64,000 nt of DNA from contig CAYFIB010000003.1 of NCBI GenBank assembly GCA_964342855.1, positions 62,001 through 126,000 on the forward strand. Direction: 5' to 3'. Source of the stretch: JBCBJX01 sp964342855 (lineage in GTDB: Bacteria; Pseudomonadota; Alphaproteobacteria; Caulobacterales; Parvularculaceae). Both the position numbers and the translations under genes were made by a program. Of this stretch, positions 17,144 to 25,245 are shown in pieces. Position 1 is the stretch's first letter; every line of letters begins with the position of its first letter. The notes under the pieces are model-generated. The model was given only the letters and a program-made list of their open reading frames with translations, made no database searches and had not been told where the DNA came from.

Positions 17144-17761
17144 ATGGCGCATTGGCTCGGCATTCACCCGGAAGACCGCGCGGCGATCCTGATCGACGGC
17201 GCGAACCTTTATAAGACCGCCCGCACCCTCGGCTTCGACATCGACTACAAGTCGTTGCTCGCGAAGACCAATCAGACCGTACGGCTGCTGCGCGCGAGCT
17301 ATTACACCGCCATGCAGGAAGACAAGGAGCAGGACTACTCCCCGCTCCGCCCGCTTGTCGATTGGCTCGACTATAACGGGTACAACATGGTGACGAAGCC
17401 GATGAAGGAATTCACCGACGCCTCCGGCCAGCGCCGCTATAAAGGCTCCACGGACGTCGAGCTCGTCGTCGACATGATGAACCTCGCCGACAAGGTCGAC
17501 CACATCGTCATCTTTACGGGCAATGGCGAATTCCGCCGGGCGATCGAGGGCGTGCAGGCGAAAGGCGTGCGCGTCACGGTCGTCTCGACCATCAAGACCC
17601 AGCCGCCCATGGCCGCCGACGATCTTCGTCGCCAGGCGGACGTCTTCATTGACCTCGCCGAGCTTCAGGACGTCGTTGGTCGCAAGGGCTCGCCGTCGCG
17701 CCGCCCGGCGAAGGACGACGATTACGATGATGACGACTTCGAGGACGATTACGAGGACTGA
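17144..17761 (+). CDS. LabA-like NYN-domain protein (PIN-fold RNase family)
   Basis: 205 residues from ATG 17144; GGAG at 17133-17136 is spaced correctly for this start and too close for the ATG at 17138. NYN/DUF88 domain spans about 12-165: AAILIDGANLYKTARTLGF (first acidic motif), DVELVVDMMNLADKVDH and IVIFTGNGEFRRAIEG (metal-binding acids). The family is predicted to cut RNA. The tail (about 185-205) is a run of Asp and Glu with Tyr. A conserved neighbour of folK and rpoZ in alphaproteobacteria; its role is not established. Confidence 0.85.
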   Translation: MAHWLGIHPEDRAAILIDGANLYKTARTLGFDIDYKSLLAKTNQTVRLLRASYYTAMQEDKEQDYSPLRPLVDWLDYNGYNMVTKPMKEFTDASGQRRYKGSTDVELVVDMMNLADKVDHIVIFTGNGEFRRAIEGVQAKGVRVTVVSTIKTQPPMAADDLRRQADVFIDLAELQDVVGRKGSPSRRPAKDDDYDDDDFEDDYED

Positions 17762-17766
17762 TCCTC

Positions 17767-18423
17767 GTGTCGTCAATTGAAGCGCCCGCCGAACCCGGTC
17801 GCGACTGCCCGCTCTGCCCGCGCCTGGTCGCCTACCGCGAAGACTGGCGCGCGGCGGAGCCCGACTGGTGGAACGGCCCCGCCCCCTCCTTCGGCCCGGA
17901 ATCCGCCCGCCTCCTCATCGTTGGCCTCGCGCCGGGGCTTCGCGGCGCGAACCGCACTGGGCGTCCGTTCACTGGCGACTACGCTGGCGATCTTCTCTAC
18001 GCGACCCTTTCGAAGTTCGGCTTTTCAAAAGGATCGTATGCGGCGCGGCCGGATGACGGGCTTGAGCTCGACGATGCGATGATCACCAACGCCGTGCGCT
18101 GCGTGCCGCCGGAGAACAAACCGACGGGCGAGGAAGCGAAGACCTGCCGCCCGCACCTCGTCGCGCGCATCGCCAGCCTGCCCCGGCTGCAAGTCGTCCT
18201 CACCCTCGGCAAGATCGCCCATGACAACACGGTGACCGCCCTCGGCGCAAAACGCGCGGCGGCACCGTTCAGGCATGGCGCGGAAGCCCGCCTCGACGGC
18301 CCGAACGGTCCGCTGACGCTTCTCTCCAGCTACCATTGCTCCCGGTACAACACGAATACGGGGCGCCTGACGGCGGAGATGTTTGAGGCGGTGTTTGAGA
18401 AGGCGCGGACGCATCTGGACTGA
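17767..18423 (+). CDS. Uracil-DNA glycosylase, family 5-like (iron-sulfur type)
   Basis: 218 residues from GTG 17767, 5 bases after the NYN gene. Removes uracil and other deaminated bases from DNA. Motif 1 GLAPGLRGANRTGRPFTGD (about 56-74) matches family 5 (UdgB), which has no polar water-activating residue where family 4 has Glu; motif SSYHCSRYNTNTGRLT (about 187-202) closes the site. Cysteines in CPLC (near 14), VRCVPP (near 114) and YHCSR fit the four [4Fe-4S] ligands of this superfamily. Followed directly by a repeat C pair. Confidence 0.88.
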   Translation: MSSIEAPAEPGRDCPLCPRLVAYREDWRAAEPDWWNGPAPSFGPESARLLIVGLAPGLRGANRTGRPFTGDYAGDLLYATLSKFGFSKGSYAARPDDGLELDDAMITNAVRCVPPENKPTGEEAKTCRPHLVARIASLPRLQVVLTLGKIAHDNTVTALGAKRAAAPFRHGAEARLDGPNGPLTLLSSYHCSRYNTNTGRLTAEMFEAVFEKARTHLD

Positions 18424-18430
18424 GCGCTCA

Positions 18431-18533
18431 CCGCCGTCCTTCGTGACGCCGCCCGCGGCGGCTCCTCAGGACCTAGTCAGTGCAATCTTCGTCCTGAGGA
18501 GCCCGCGGAGCGGGCGTCACGAAGGACAGCGGC
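18431..18533. repeat. Palindromic repeat family C, inverted pair (copy 1)
   Basis: A unit CGTCCTTCGTGACGCCGC then CGGCGGCTCCTCAGGAC (18434-18471) is mirrored by GTCCTGAGGAGCCCGC then GCGGGCGTCACGAAGGAC (18491-18527). It fills the gap between the UDG stop and the convergent methyltransferase stop, where it could end both transcripts. The second copy is at 49672-49772. Confidence 0.8.
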
Positions 18534-18540
18534 GAGCGAC

Positions 18541-19047
18541 CTACACCCAACGCCGAACCTTGCGCTTATACTCCGTATACGCGCCGCCGAACTTCGCCTG
18601 CAGATATTTCTCCTCGCGCGCGATCACGGCGAAGCGGATGACGATGAGCGCGACGACGGTCGTCGCGAGCAGCCAAGCGTTGGAGAAGGCGAAGGCCATG
18701 CCGAAGCTGACGAGGGCCATGGCGACGTACATGGGGTTGCGGGAGAAGCGGTAAGGCCCGCTTGCAAGCACGGTTTCGGTGCGCGTGTTCGGCAACGGGT
18801 TCTCGCCGCCGGACCGGAAAGCGAGGAGCGCCCAGGCGCCGAGAAGAAAACCCGCGGCCGCGACCAGCATGCCGACGCCGTCGCCGAAGCGGCCGAGCGC
18901 GTTGAACACGCGAGTCGGAAAGATCAGCTCAAGGACGACGGCGACGAGGAATGCGGCGAGGAAAACGACCGGGGGATGGACCGGGACGTGCGGGTGGTCC
19001 CGCTCCGGCGCAGGCCCCTCGATCGGCGTCTCGGTCTCATCGCTCAT
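18541..19047 (-). CDS. Isoprenylcysteine carboxyl methyltransferase-family membrane protein
   Basis: 168 residues with about four membrane spans (from residue 25). The C-terminal core GGENPLPNTRTETVLASGP, YRFSRNPMYVAMALVSFGMA and AREEKYLQAKFGGAYTEYK is the ICMT/PEMT-like methyltransferase pattern that binds S-adenosylmethionine at the membrane face. Bacterial members methylate varied small or lipid substrates; the substrate here is unknown. Three bases downstream of smpB on the same strand, so probably in the dapA-smpB operon. Confidence 0.82.
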   Translation of the reverse strand: MSDETETPIEGPAPERDHPHVPVHPPVVFLAAFLVAVVLELIFPTRVFNALGRFGDGVGMLVAAAGFLLGAWALLAFRSGGENPLPNTRTETVLASGPYRFSRNPMYVAMALVSFGMAFAFSNAWLLATTVVALIVIRFAVIAREEKYLQAKFGGAYTEYKRKVRRWV

Positions 19048-19050
19048 GGC

Positions 19051-19521
19051 TCAGCCCTTTTCGCGCAACAGCCGCGCCTTCTGGCGCTCCCAGTCGCGGT
19101 TTTTATCCGTATCACGTTTGTCGTGCAGCTTCTTGCCCTTGGCGAGGCCGATAGAGATTTTCGCCATCCCGCGATCGTTGAAATAGAGCTGCAGCGGCGC
19201 GATGGTATAGCCCTTGCGCTCGACAGCCTCGGAAATCTTCGCGATTTCCCGGGCGTGCAGAAGCAACTTGCGCGGACGCTTCGGCTCATGGTTCTCGCGG
19301 TTGCCGCCGGAATACTCCGGAATGTTGGAGTTGATGAGCCAGATGCCGCCGTTTTCGGGCGCAGCGTAGGCTTCGGCGATGTTCGCCTGACCTTCGCGCA
19401 AAGCTTTCACCTCCGTACCGGTCAGCATCAGGCCCGCTTCAAACTCGTCTTCAATGAAGTACTCCCGACGCGCACGGCGATTTTCCGCCACGATCTTCTT
19501 GGCCGGTCCCTTGGCGGCCAT
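19051..19521 (-). CDS. smpB: SsrA-binding protein SmpB
   Basis: 156 residues. Partner of tmRNA in rescue of stalled ribosomes. IVAENRRARREYFIEDEFEA, GLMLTGTEVKALREG and RKLLLHAREI are the family signatures, and the basic tail KGKKLHDKRDTDKNRDW enters the empty mRNA channel. Three bases after dapA. No tmRNA (ssrA) gene is visible in this window. Confidence 0.95.
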   Translation of the reverse strand: MAAKGPAKKIVAENRRARREYFIEDEFEAGLMLTGTEVKALREGQANIAEAYAAPENGGIWLINSNIPEYSGGNRENHEPKRPRKLLLHAREIAKISEAVERKGYTIAPLQLYFNDRGMAKISIGLAKGKKLHDKRDTDKNRDWERQKARLLREKG

Positions 19522-19524
19522 GGC

Positions 19525-20427
19525 TCAGACCAGTCCGAGGGCGGACAGCGCGAAGTCGATCTTCACGCGCGCCTCTTCCTTCGGCGGCGCGAGCGGCAGA
19601 CGCAGTTCGTCCGTGCACAGGCCGAGGCGTGCGAGCGCGTATTTCGCCGGCCCCGGACTGACATCCGCAAAAAGGGCGTCGGCGAGGGGCAAAAGCTTGT
19701 CCTGCCATTGAAGCGCGCCCTCGAAATCGCCGCGCAAGGTCGCCTCCTGCATCGTGGCGGCTTCTTTCGGAACGATGTTCGACAGAACGGAAATGCACCC
19801 GCGTCCGCCCATGGCGTTGAAGCCGACGGCGGTCGCGTCCTCGCCCGACAGGCAGATGAAGTCGCCGCCGCAGGCGAGCCGGTGGCGCGCCATGCGCGCG
19901 AGATCGCCGGTCGCGTCTTTCACGCCAATGACGTTCGGCAGACGCGAAAGCGCGCCCATGGTCTCGACGCTGATGTCGGCGATGGTCCGTCCCGGAACGT
20001 TATAGACGATGATGGGAAGACGCGTCGCGGCTGAGAGCGCTTCGTAATGAGCGTAGAGGCCGGGCTGGCTCGGCTTGTTGTAGTACCCCGTCACGGCGAG
20101 CAGCGCGTCGGCGCCGGCGTCCTCGGAGAACTTCGCCAGTTCAATCGCCTCAGCGGTGGAGTTCGAACCCGCCCCGGCGATCACCGGGGCGCGTCCGGCC
20201 GCCTGCTCCACGCACACGGCGATCAGGCGCTTGTGCTCGTCATGGGTCAGCGTCGGGGATTCGCCCGTCGTGCCGCATGGCACGAGCCCGTGCGTGCCGC
20301 CCTCGATCTGCAGATCGATGATTCGCCGGAACGCGGCTTCATCCACGGCGCCGTCCCGAAACGGCGTCACCAGCGCCGTGATCGAGCCGCGAAGGCGGTC
20401 AGCTGTCTGTGCGATGTCGGTGCTCAT
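19525..20427 (-). CDS. dapA: 4-hydroxy-tetrahydrodipicolinate synthase
   Basis: 300 residues. First committed step of lysine/diaminopimelate synthesis: condenses pyruvate with aspartate semialdehyde. Schiff-base lysine K170 in VIGVKDATGD, Tyr142 in IVYNVPGRT, and Thr53-Thr54 in CGTTGESPTL complete the active-site set. TIM-barrel length is normal. First gene of dapA-smpB-methyltransferase. The 196-base gap upstream holds two hairpins and its promoter. Confidence 0.95.
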   Translation of the reverse strand: MSTDIAQTADRLRGSITALVTPFRDGAVDEAAFRRIIDLQIEGGTHGLVPCGTTGESPTLTHDEHKRLIAVCVEQAAGRAPVIAGAGSNSTAEAIELAKFSEDAGADALLAVTGYYNKPSQPGLYAHYEALSAATRLPIIVYNVPGRTIADISVETMGALSRLPNVIGVKDATGDLARMARHRLACGGDFICLSGEDATAVGFNAMGGRGCISVLSNIVPKEAATMQEATLRGDFEGALQWQDKLLPLADALFADVSPGPAKYALARLGLCTDELRLPLAPPKEEARVKIDFALSALGLV

Positions 20428-20477
20428 GGCGTGGTCCTGGACTGCCGCGGCGCGCGTCGGCGGCGTCGAAAGAAAGG

Positions 20478-20565
20478 CGCGACCCTATCCGGCGCGCCGG
20501 TAGGTCGCAATAAAGCGCTCGCGTTCGGCGCGTCGAAGCGGATCGCCGCCCGACGCGCCGAACGC
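20478..20565. repeat. Two intergenic hairpins upstream of dapA
   Basis: The first is GCGACC...GGTCGC around CCGGCGCGCCGG (20478-20507). The second is a perfect 15-base inverted repeat, GCGTTCGGCGCGTCG (20521-20535) and CGACGCGCCGAACGC (20551-20565), with a 15-base loop. The gap 20428-20623 separates dapA from the metallo-hydrolase stop; the second hairpin may end that transcript, though no U-run follows. No gene is seen in the gap. Confidence 0.55.
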
Positions 20566-20623
20566 GAAAGGCGCAGACGACCGATATGGCCGCCGCGCCA
20601 TTCGCCTGAACTTCCTTTAGCCT

Positions 20624-21601
20624 TTAACCATCGCTGTCCGGCTGGCACCAGTTCGGCGGTTGCAAGCCCCGCGGGTCGGCGGGGTGAGGAAACAGAAGAA
20701 ATTCCTCGTGCGGCTGCACCACCGGCTTCGCGACCATCGGCGCGAGAGCCGCCTGGATATCCGCCAGTATGGACGGCGAGACTTCCAAGAGGTGCTCATT
20801 CCGGCGAACGCGCTCGCCGGATGCAAAATACCTTCCGGAAGACGCCTGCATCTCGACATGCCCCCCGAGCAGCCAGCGCACGTCATGGATTCGCGCGAAC
20901 TCCATCGCTCTCTCGATCGAGGCGAGGTATTCCGGCGCCTTCGCGCACTGGAACCGTAGAATGCCCGGATAGACGGCGTCGCCGCTGAAAAGGATGCGGG
21001 TCCTTCTGTCGAACACCATAACATGAGTATCGTGATGTCCGGGCGTCGGAAGTATCTCGACGACGCGCCCGCCCAGATCGAAGACCGCCTCCTGATCCGG
21101 CCAGTTCTCCATCCCGAAAAACGCCGCGACATCTTCGACAGAATGTCCGACGACGGTCGTATCGGGTCGCTCGACGAAGCGCGCGTCGCCGGCGGTGTGA
21201 TCGCCATGAGAGTGCGAGTGCATGACGACGAGAGGTAACGACTTGCGCCCGTCGATCGCCCGCCGGTTCTGGATCAGACGATCAACTTCCGTCCGCAGGT
21301 CTGCACCCTTATCGCCAGTGTCGATGAGAAGGACGCGATCATCACCAAAAAGGAGGTACACGAACGGGGCTTCTAGACTGGTCCGGATGGACTGTCGAAT
21401 GACAAACGTATTCGGATCGATCTCCTGTGTCTGGAACGGCGGCTCCGCAGCGTCTACGCCACTGTTCCACGGCGCTGCGAACAGCGTCGAGGACGGTGCT
21501 GAGACGGCTCCGAATGGGCCGCCGCACGCCGACAGCGCCGTAGCGGCCAGCGAGCAGGCTACGATCTGCAGGAGACCGGCGCGGCGATGCAGCGATTTCA
21601 C
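20624..21601 (-). CDS. Metallo-beta-lactamase-fold lipoprotein hydrolase
   Basis: About 325 residues from GTG 21601, whose GTGA overlaps the MarR stop, with GAAGGAG upstream; earlier in-frame codons overlap MarR. N terminus VKSLHRRAGLLQIVACSLAA... ends in lipobox LSAC, so the mature protein is lipid-anchored. Zinc-binding motif HSHSHGDHTAG, then TPGHHDTHVMVFD and SGDAVYP, give the binuclear metallo-hydrolase set, with a last His in LLGGHVEM. This is the broad MBL superfamily, not a recognised class B beta-lactamase; the substrate is unknown. Coexpressed with a MarR regulator. Confidence 0.82.
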   Translation of the reverse strand: MKSLHRRAGLLQIVACSLAATALSACGGPFGAVSAPSSTLFAAPWNSGVDAAEPPFQTQEIDPNTFVIRQSIRTSLEAPFVYLLFGDDRVLLIDTGDKGADLRTEVDRLIQNRRAIDGRKSLPLVVMHSHSHGDHTAGDARFVERPDTTVVGHSVEDVAAFFGMENWPDQEAVFDLGGRVVEILPTPGHHDTHVMVFDRRTRILFSGDAVYPGILRFQCAKAPEYLASIERAMEFARIHDVRWLLGGHVEMQASSGRYFASGERVRRNEHLLEVSPSILADIQAALAPMVAKPVVQPHEEFLLFPHPADPRGLQPPNWCQPDSDG

Positions 21602-22089
21602 GCCAGAACTCCTTCGTTCGAGCGGACTCGGTTGAGGATCGGGGAGCGGTGGAGAGCCGCCAAAGCCCGCGAGGCCGCAGCAAAGAGATCGCAACCGATC
21701 TCTTCGAACAGGGCCTCAAACGCCTGATTCACCAAAGCCAGCCGCTGTTTGAGTCGCCGATACTGCGATCGTCCCTCGCCCGTAAGCAACACCACCTTCC
21801 GTCGCGCGTCGCTTGCGTCTTCCGTACGCGAGACGATCCCCAGCTCGATCAGTAAATTGATCCGCTGCGTCACGAGTTGGTGCGGCAGCGCAAGTTCGCG
21901 CGCGATGTCCGCCGCTGACACGCTCTTTTTCTCCCCCAGGAGCAAGATGATGGAGACGACGCGCGAGGGAAACGTGATCCCCGCGTCGAACAGCATGTCG
22001 TCGCCCTGCTCAGCGACTTGATTCACGAACCTCTCCATCACGTTGGCGACGAACGCCGCCCTCAACGGATGACTATCGATATACGTCAT
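21598..22089 (-). CDS. MarR-family transcriptional regulator
   Basis: 163 residues. Winged helix-turn-helix region about 45-110: SAADIARELALPHQLVTQRI as the helix-turn-helix, then LGIVSRTEDASDARRKVVLLT as wing. Helices at both ends would form the dimer interface. It precedes and is translationally coupled to the metallo-hydrolase lipoprotein, which it probably regulates together with itself through the palindrome at 22105-22116. Confidence 0.85.
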   Translation of the reverse strand: MTYIDSHPLRAAFVANVMERFVNQVAEQGDDMLFDAGITFPSRVVSIILLLGEKKSVSAADIARELALPHQLVTQRINLLIELGIVSRTEDASDARRKVVLLTGEGRSQYRRLKQRLALVNQAFEALFEEIGCDLFAAASRALAALHRSPILNRVRSNEGVLA

Positions 22090-22104
22090 TCTACACCTGC
22101 TTGC

Positions 22105-22116
22105 ACAATTGATTGT
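22105..22116. promoter_or_regulatory. Candidate MarR operator
   Basis: ACAATTGATTGT is a perfect ACAAT/ATTGT palindrome, 16 bases upstream of the marR start. It overlaps TATAGT (minus strand), a possible -10 box. Position and symmetry fit autoregulation; binding is inferred. Confidence 0.5.
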
Positions 22117-22250
22117 ACTATAAGGCGCATTTAATCGCAGTCGAGTCAGCGACCGCGTCCGGTTTCGCCTCGAACTGCGAATGGCGCCCCGTTTGAAGAC
22201 ATCTCGGCCTGTGTCATCATGCCCGTTGAGGGCCGACTATCAGGAACGCC

Positions 22251-24905
22251 GTGACGACGACCGCCGAAACGCCGCGCCGGGCCGGCGCATTCATCCTTTC
22301 GCTCTGCGCCGCGCTCGCCGCGGCGGCGGGCGCGCATGCCGTCGCCAAAGACCCGACGCCGAGCCTGAAGCCGCCCGTTCCGCTGACGCGCGACGTCACC
22401 GCACCGCGCCTTCTTTCGGAGTCGGATGCAGAAGCGCTGAAGACGTCAGTCGACGCGTCCCAATCAAAGAAGTTCGACCGCGCCCGCGCCACGGCGGGGG
22501 CCATCGGCGATCCGGCGGCGCGCGAAGCGGCGCTCTGGGCGTATTTCAACGCCGACGACCCGAACGTCGACTGGCGCGCGCTCGCCGACTTCATCGACGC
22601 CCACGAAAACTGGCCGTGGACCTCGCGCCTAAGGCGCTTCGCCGAGCAGCGGCTGCCGGACGCCCTGCCCGACCGCGAAGCGATGGCCTTTTTCGCCAAG
22701 CACCCACCGCTGACGGGAGAAGGCAAGCTGCGCTTCGCGCGCGGGCTGCTCGCCGACCGCGAACGCCAGCGCGCGACCGAGCTCATTCGCTCGGCATGGA
22801 TCGATCACGACTACTCCGCCTCTGAGGAGCAGGCGATCCTGCGCGACTACCGCCGTCGCCTGCGCGCGGACGACCATGTGGACCGCGCCGACCGCCTTTT
22901 ATGGGGACGCCGGATCACCGCGACGAAGCGGATGCTGGACCTCCTGCCGAGCTACGCGCGACCCGGTATCGAAGCGCGCCTTGCATTGCTCTCCGGCGAT
23001 CGAAACGGCGAGGCGCTCTTCGCGCGACTGACCGAACAACAGCGCCTTGACGGCGGCGTCATGCACGCCGCCGTTCGGTTCGCACGCCGGGACGACCGCG
23101 AAGAAGAAGCGATCAGGCGCGCCCTCAGCGTGCCGACGAACCGAACCTTCTTGCGGGACGTCGACGCCTGGTGGCTGGAGAAACGGCTTCTCGCTCGCTG
23201 GGCGCTCAAGAATGGTCTGTTTTACGACGCCTACGCTCTGGCGACGTCCCATGGCCTCGACGCGGAAATCGACGGCTATATCGACTATGCGGACGCGGAG
23301 TTTTTCGCCGGCTGGATCGCCCTTCGCTTTCTGGACCGACCGAGGGACGCGGACCTTCATTTCCAGCGTCTTGAGGAAGTCGTCTCCTCGCCGATCAGCG
23401 TGTCGCGCGCCCGCTATTGGCGCGGCCGGGCGGCGGACGCTCAAGGCGACCGCGCGGCGGCGGAGGTACATTACGCTGCTGCGGCGGCGTATCCGAACAC
23501 GTATTATGGCCAGCTCGCCGCCGATTCCATCGGCGCGATCTCCCAGACCGCTTTCGACATTGCACCGACAACCGTCAGCCGCGCGCTCTCAGCGGAGTTC
23601 GAAAACCAGCCGCGCGTGCGCGTGATGATGATGTTCGGCGAGGTCGAGGAGAGCCTCTACTATCGCGTCTTTTCGCACGACATCGCGCGCGACCTGATAC
23701 GACCGGAAGAGGTTCGCGCGCTCGCCGATCTCGGCGCACGGTACGGCGCGCCGGATGCGGGCGTGCGCGCCGGGAAGTACGCCGCCGCCGACGGTCTGTT
23801 CCTGCCGGATGTGGCCTACCCGGACGTTTCCGTTCCGGGCCAGGCGGCGGGCTTTGTCGAACGGGCGCTTATTCTCGGCCTGTCGCGTCAGGAGAGCGAG
23901 TTCAACCCGCGCGCCTATTCTTCCGCAGGCGCGCGCGGACCGATGCAGCTTCTGCCGTCCACGGCCTCCCTCACGGCGCGTAAGGAGGGTTTTCCCTATC
24001 GCCGGTCCTGGCTGCTTGATCGGCCGGAATACAACTTCGTCATCGGCGCGGCGCACCTCAGTCACCTGCTTGATCGCTTCGACGGCTCCTACGTGATGGT
24101 GCTCGCCGCCTATAATGCGGGCCCGCATCGCGTTTATCGATGGATTGAGGAATACGGCGATCCGCGTGCGAAGGATGTTGATCCTGTCGACTGGGTCGAG
24201 CTCATCCCGTTTTCCGAAACGCGCAACTACGTCATGCGCGTCATGGAGAACATGCATGTCTACCGTCACCGACTGGAGATCGCGTCGGGAGCTGATCCGT
24301 TCGACGATCAGGGCGGCTTCAAAGCGCGTGAAACCATGAGCGCTGATCTTGCGCGCGGCGGCCCGCGCGGCCGCGCCGGTCGCCTCGCGCCGCCGAGCCC
24401 CGTTCTCGCCGACCTCGCCGTCGAGCGGTCCTCAAACGGCGCGCAGCCAGCCCCGCCGGACTATGACCGCGTGCGCGCCGTCATCGCCGCGGTCTCGGAG
24501 CGGCGGGCCCAGCTTGGCGTCGACAAAGAAGCCGTCGCGTCACTCGCCGCCTCAGATCGTGTGGGCGACACCCGTCTGAAGACCGACGCGCCCCTCGCCT
24601 ACGCCGACGGCGAACCGCAGCTTCTTATCGACGGCGTCGACATCGCCGTGGGCGCGGCCCCGAAGGCCGATGCGCCGAAATCCTGTCGTCGACTGGGCGC
24701 GATGCCGGACGGCGCCATCGTCTGCCTCGACGGCCCGAAACCGGTTATCCTGTGCCCGGCGCCGAAGACCGAAGCCCGCGCGGACGACGGCGAACTGACC
24801 GCCGACGACCTCAACGCGGCGCAGGCGCGCGCCCTGTCGAGCGTCGACGACGACGCCAACGAGGACGAAAAGCCTTTCACCTGCCCGAAACCACGCGAAA
24901 GCTGA
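22251..24905 (+). CDS. Soluble lytic transglycosylase (Slt family) with long C-terminal extension
   Basis: 884 residues from GTG 22251. Cleaves peptidoglycan between MurNAc and GlcNAc in the periplasm. Signal peptide about 1-32 (ending GAHAVAKD). Superhelical alpha-rich region about 60-520 of the Slt70 type. SLT domain about 535-700: catalytic Glu548 in LGLSRQESEFNPRAYSS, then GARGPMQLLPSTA and AAYNAGPHRVYRW. A Pro/Ala-rich tail of about 180 residues, with cysteines in SCRR, VCLDG, LCPAP and FTCPK, is absent from E. coli Slt70 (645 residues). Monocistronic between the MarR unit and tRNA-Ser. Confidence 0.92.
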   Translation: MTTTAETPRRAGAFILSLCAALAAAAGAHAVAKDPTPSLKPPVPLTRDVTAPRLLSESDAEALKTSVDASQSKKFDRARATAGAIGDPAAREAALWAYFNADDPNVDWRALADFIDAHENWPWTSRLRRFAEQRLPDALPDREAMAFFAKHPPLTGEGKLRFARGLLADRERQRATELIRSAWIDHDYSASEEQAILRDYRRRLRADDHVDRADRLLWGRRITATKRMLDLLPSYARPGIEARLALLSGDRNGEALFARLTEQQRLDGGVMHAAVRFARRDDREEEAIRRALSVPTNRTFLRDVDAWWLEKRLLARWALKNGLFYDAYALATSHGLDAEIDGYIDYADAEFFAGWIALRFLDRPRDADLHFQRLEEVVSSPISVSRARYWRGRAADAQGDRAAAEVHYAAAAAYPNTYYGQLAADSIGAISQTAFDIAPTTVSRALSAEFENQPRVRVMMMFGEVEESLYYRVFSHDIARDLIRPEEVRALADLGARYGAPDAGVRAGKYAAADGLFLPDVAYPDVSVPGQAAGFVERALILGLSRQESEFNPRAYSSAGARGPMQLLPSTASLTARKEGFPYRRSWLLDRPEYNFVIGAAHLSHLLDRFDGSYVMVLAAYNAGPHRVYRWIEEYGDPRAKDVDPVDWVELIPFSETRNYVMRVMENMHVYRHRLEIASGADPFDDQGGFKARETMSADLARGGPRGRAGRLAPPSPVLADLAVERSSNGAQPAPPDYDRVRAVIAAVSERRAQLGVDKEAVASLAASDRVGDTRLKTDAPLAYADGEPQLLIDGVDIAVGAAPKADAPKSCRRLGAMPDGAIVCLDGPKPVILCPAPKTEARADDGELTADDLNAAQARALSSVDDDANEDEKPFTCPKPRES

Positions 24906-24964
24906 TCTCAATGGGCGCCGCGAGGTTGTCGCCGGGCCCGGGCCTTGCTACTCCCCCATGCTCC

Positions 24965-25054
24965 GGAGAGGTGGCCGAGTGGTCGAAGGCGCTCCCCTGC
25001 TAAGGGAGTAACGGGGCAACCTGTTCGTGGGTTCGAATCCCATCCTCTCCGCCA
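24965..25054 (+). tRNA. tRNA-Ser (anticodon GCU)
   Basis: Acceptor GGAGAGG/CCTCTCC with encoded CCA, D arm GCCGAGTGGTCGAAGGC, anticodon stem CTCCC/GGGAG with loop CTGCTAA (GCT), long variable arm and T arm GTGGG-TTCGAAT-CCCAT. Reads AGC/AGU. Its 3' part is duplicated 114 bases downstream. Confidence 0.95.
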
Positions 25055-25214
25055 GATCTTCGCCCTCGGATAAGACGTGCGCCCGCAGCGCGAGCGGTGG
25101 TCCTACCCACGTCTTTTGAGAAGCGCCCCGACTGGCGCGCGTGGGTTCGAATCCCATCCTCTCCGCCAGCCCCTCGCCCTCGAATAAGACGTGCGCCCGC
25201 AGCGCGAGTGGTGG
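25026..25214 (+). repeat. 114-base tandem duplication of the tRNA-Ser 3' end and flank
   Basis: Bases 25026-25100 and 25140-25214 match at about 70 of 75 positions. Each unit begins in the T arm (CGTGGGTTCGAATCCCATCC), includes the tRNA 3' end and CCA, and continues through ATAAGACGTGCGCCCGCAGC. The 39-base spacer (25101-25139) shows no tRNA 5' half, so the second copy is only a 3' fragment. It fills most of the gap before the hydrolase gene. Confidence 0.8.
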
Positions 25215-25245
25215 ACTGCAGCATGCGCTCTGTGGATGAGTGCGA

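Noticed and set aside
20624..21601. Class B beta-lactamase (antibiotic resistance) call
   Set aside because: Only the general metallo-hydrolase motifs are present; the superfamily is too broad for that claim.
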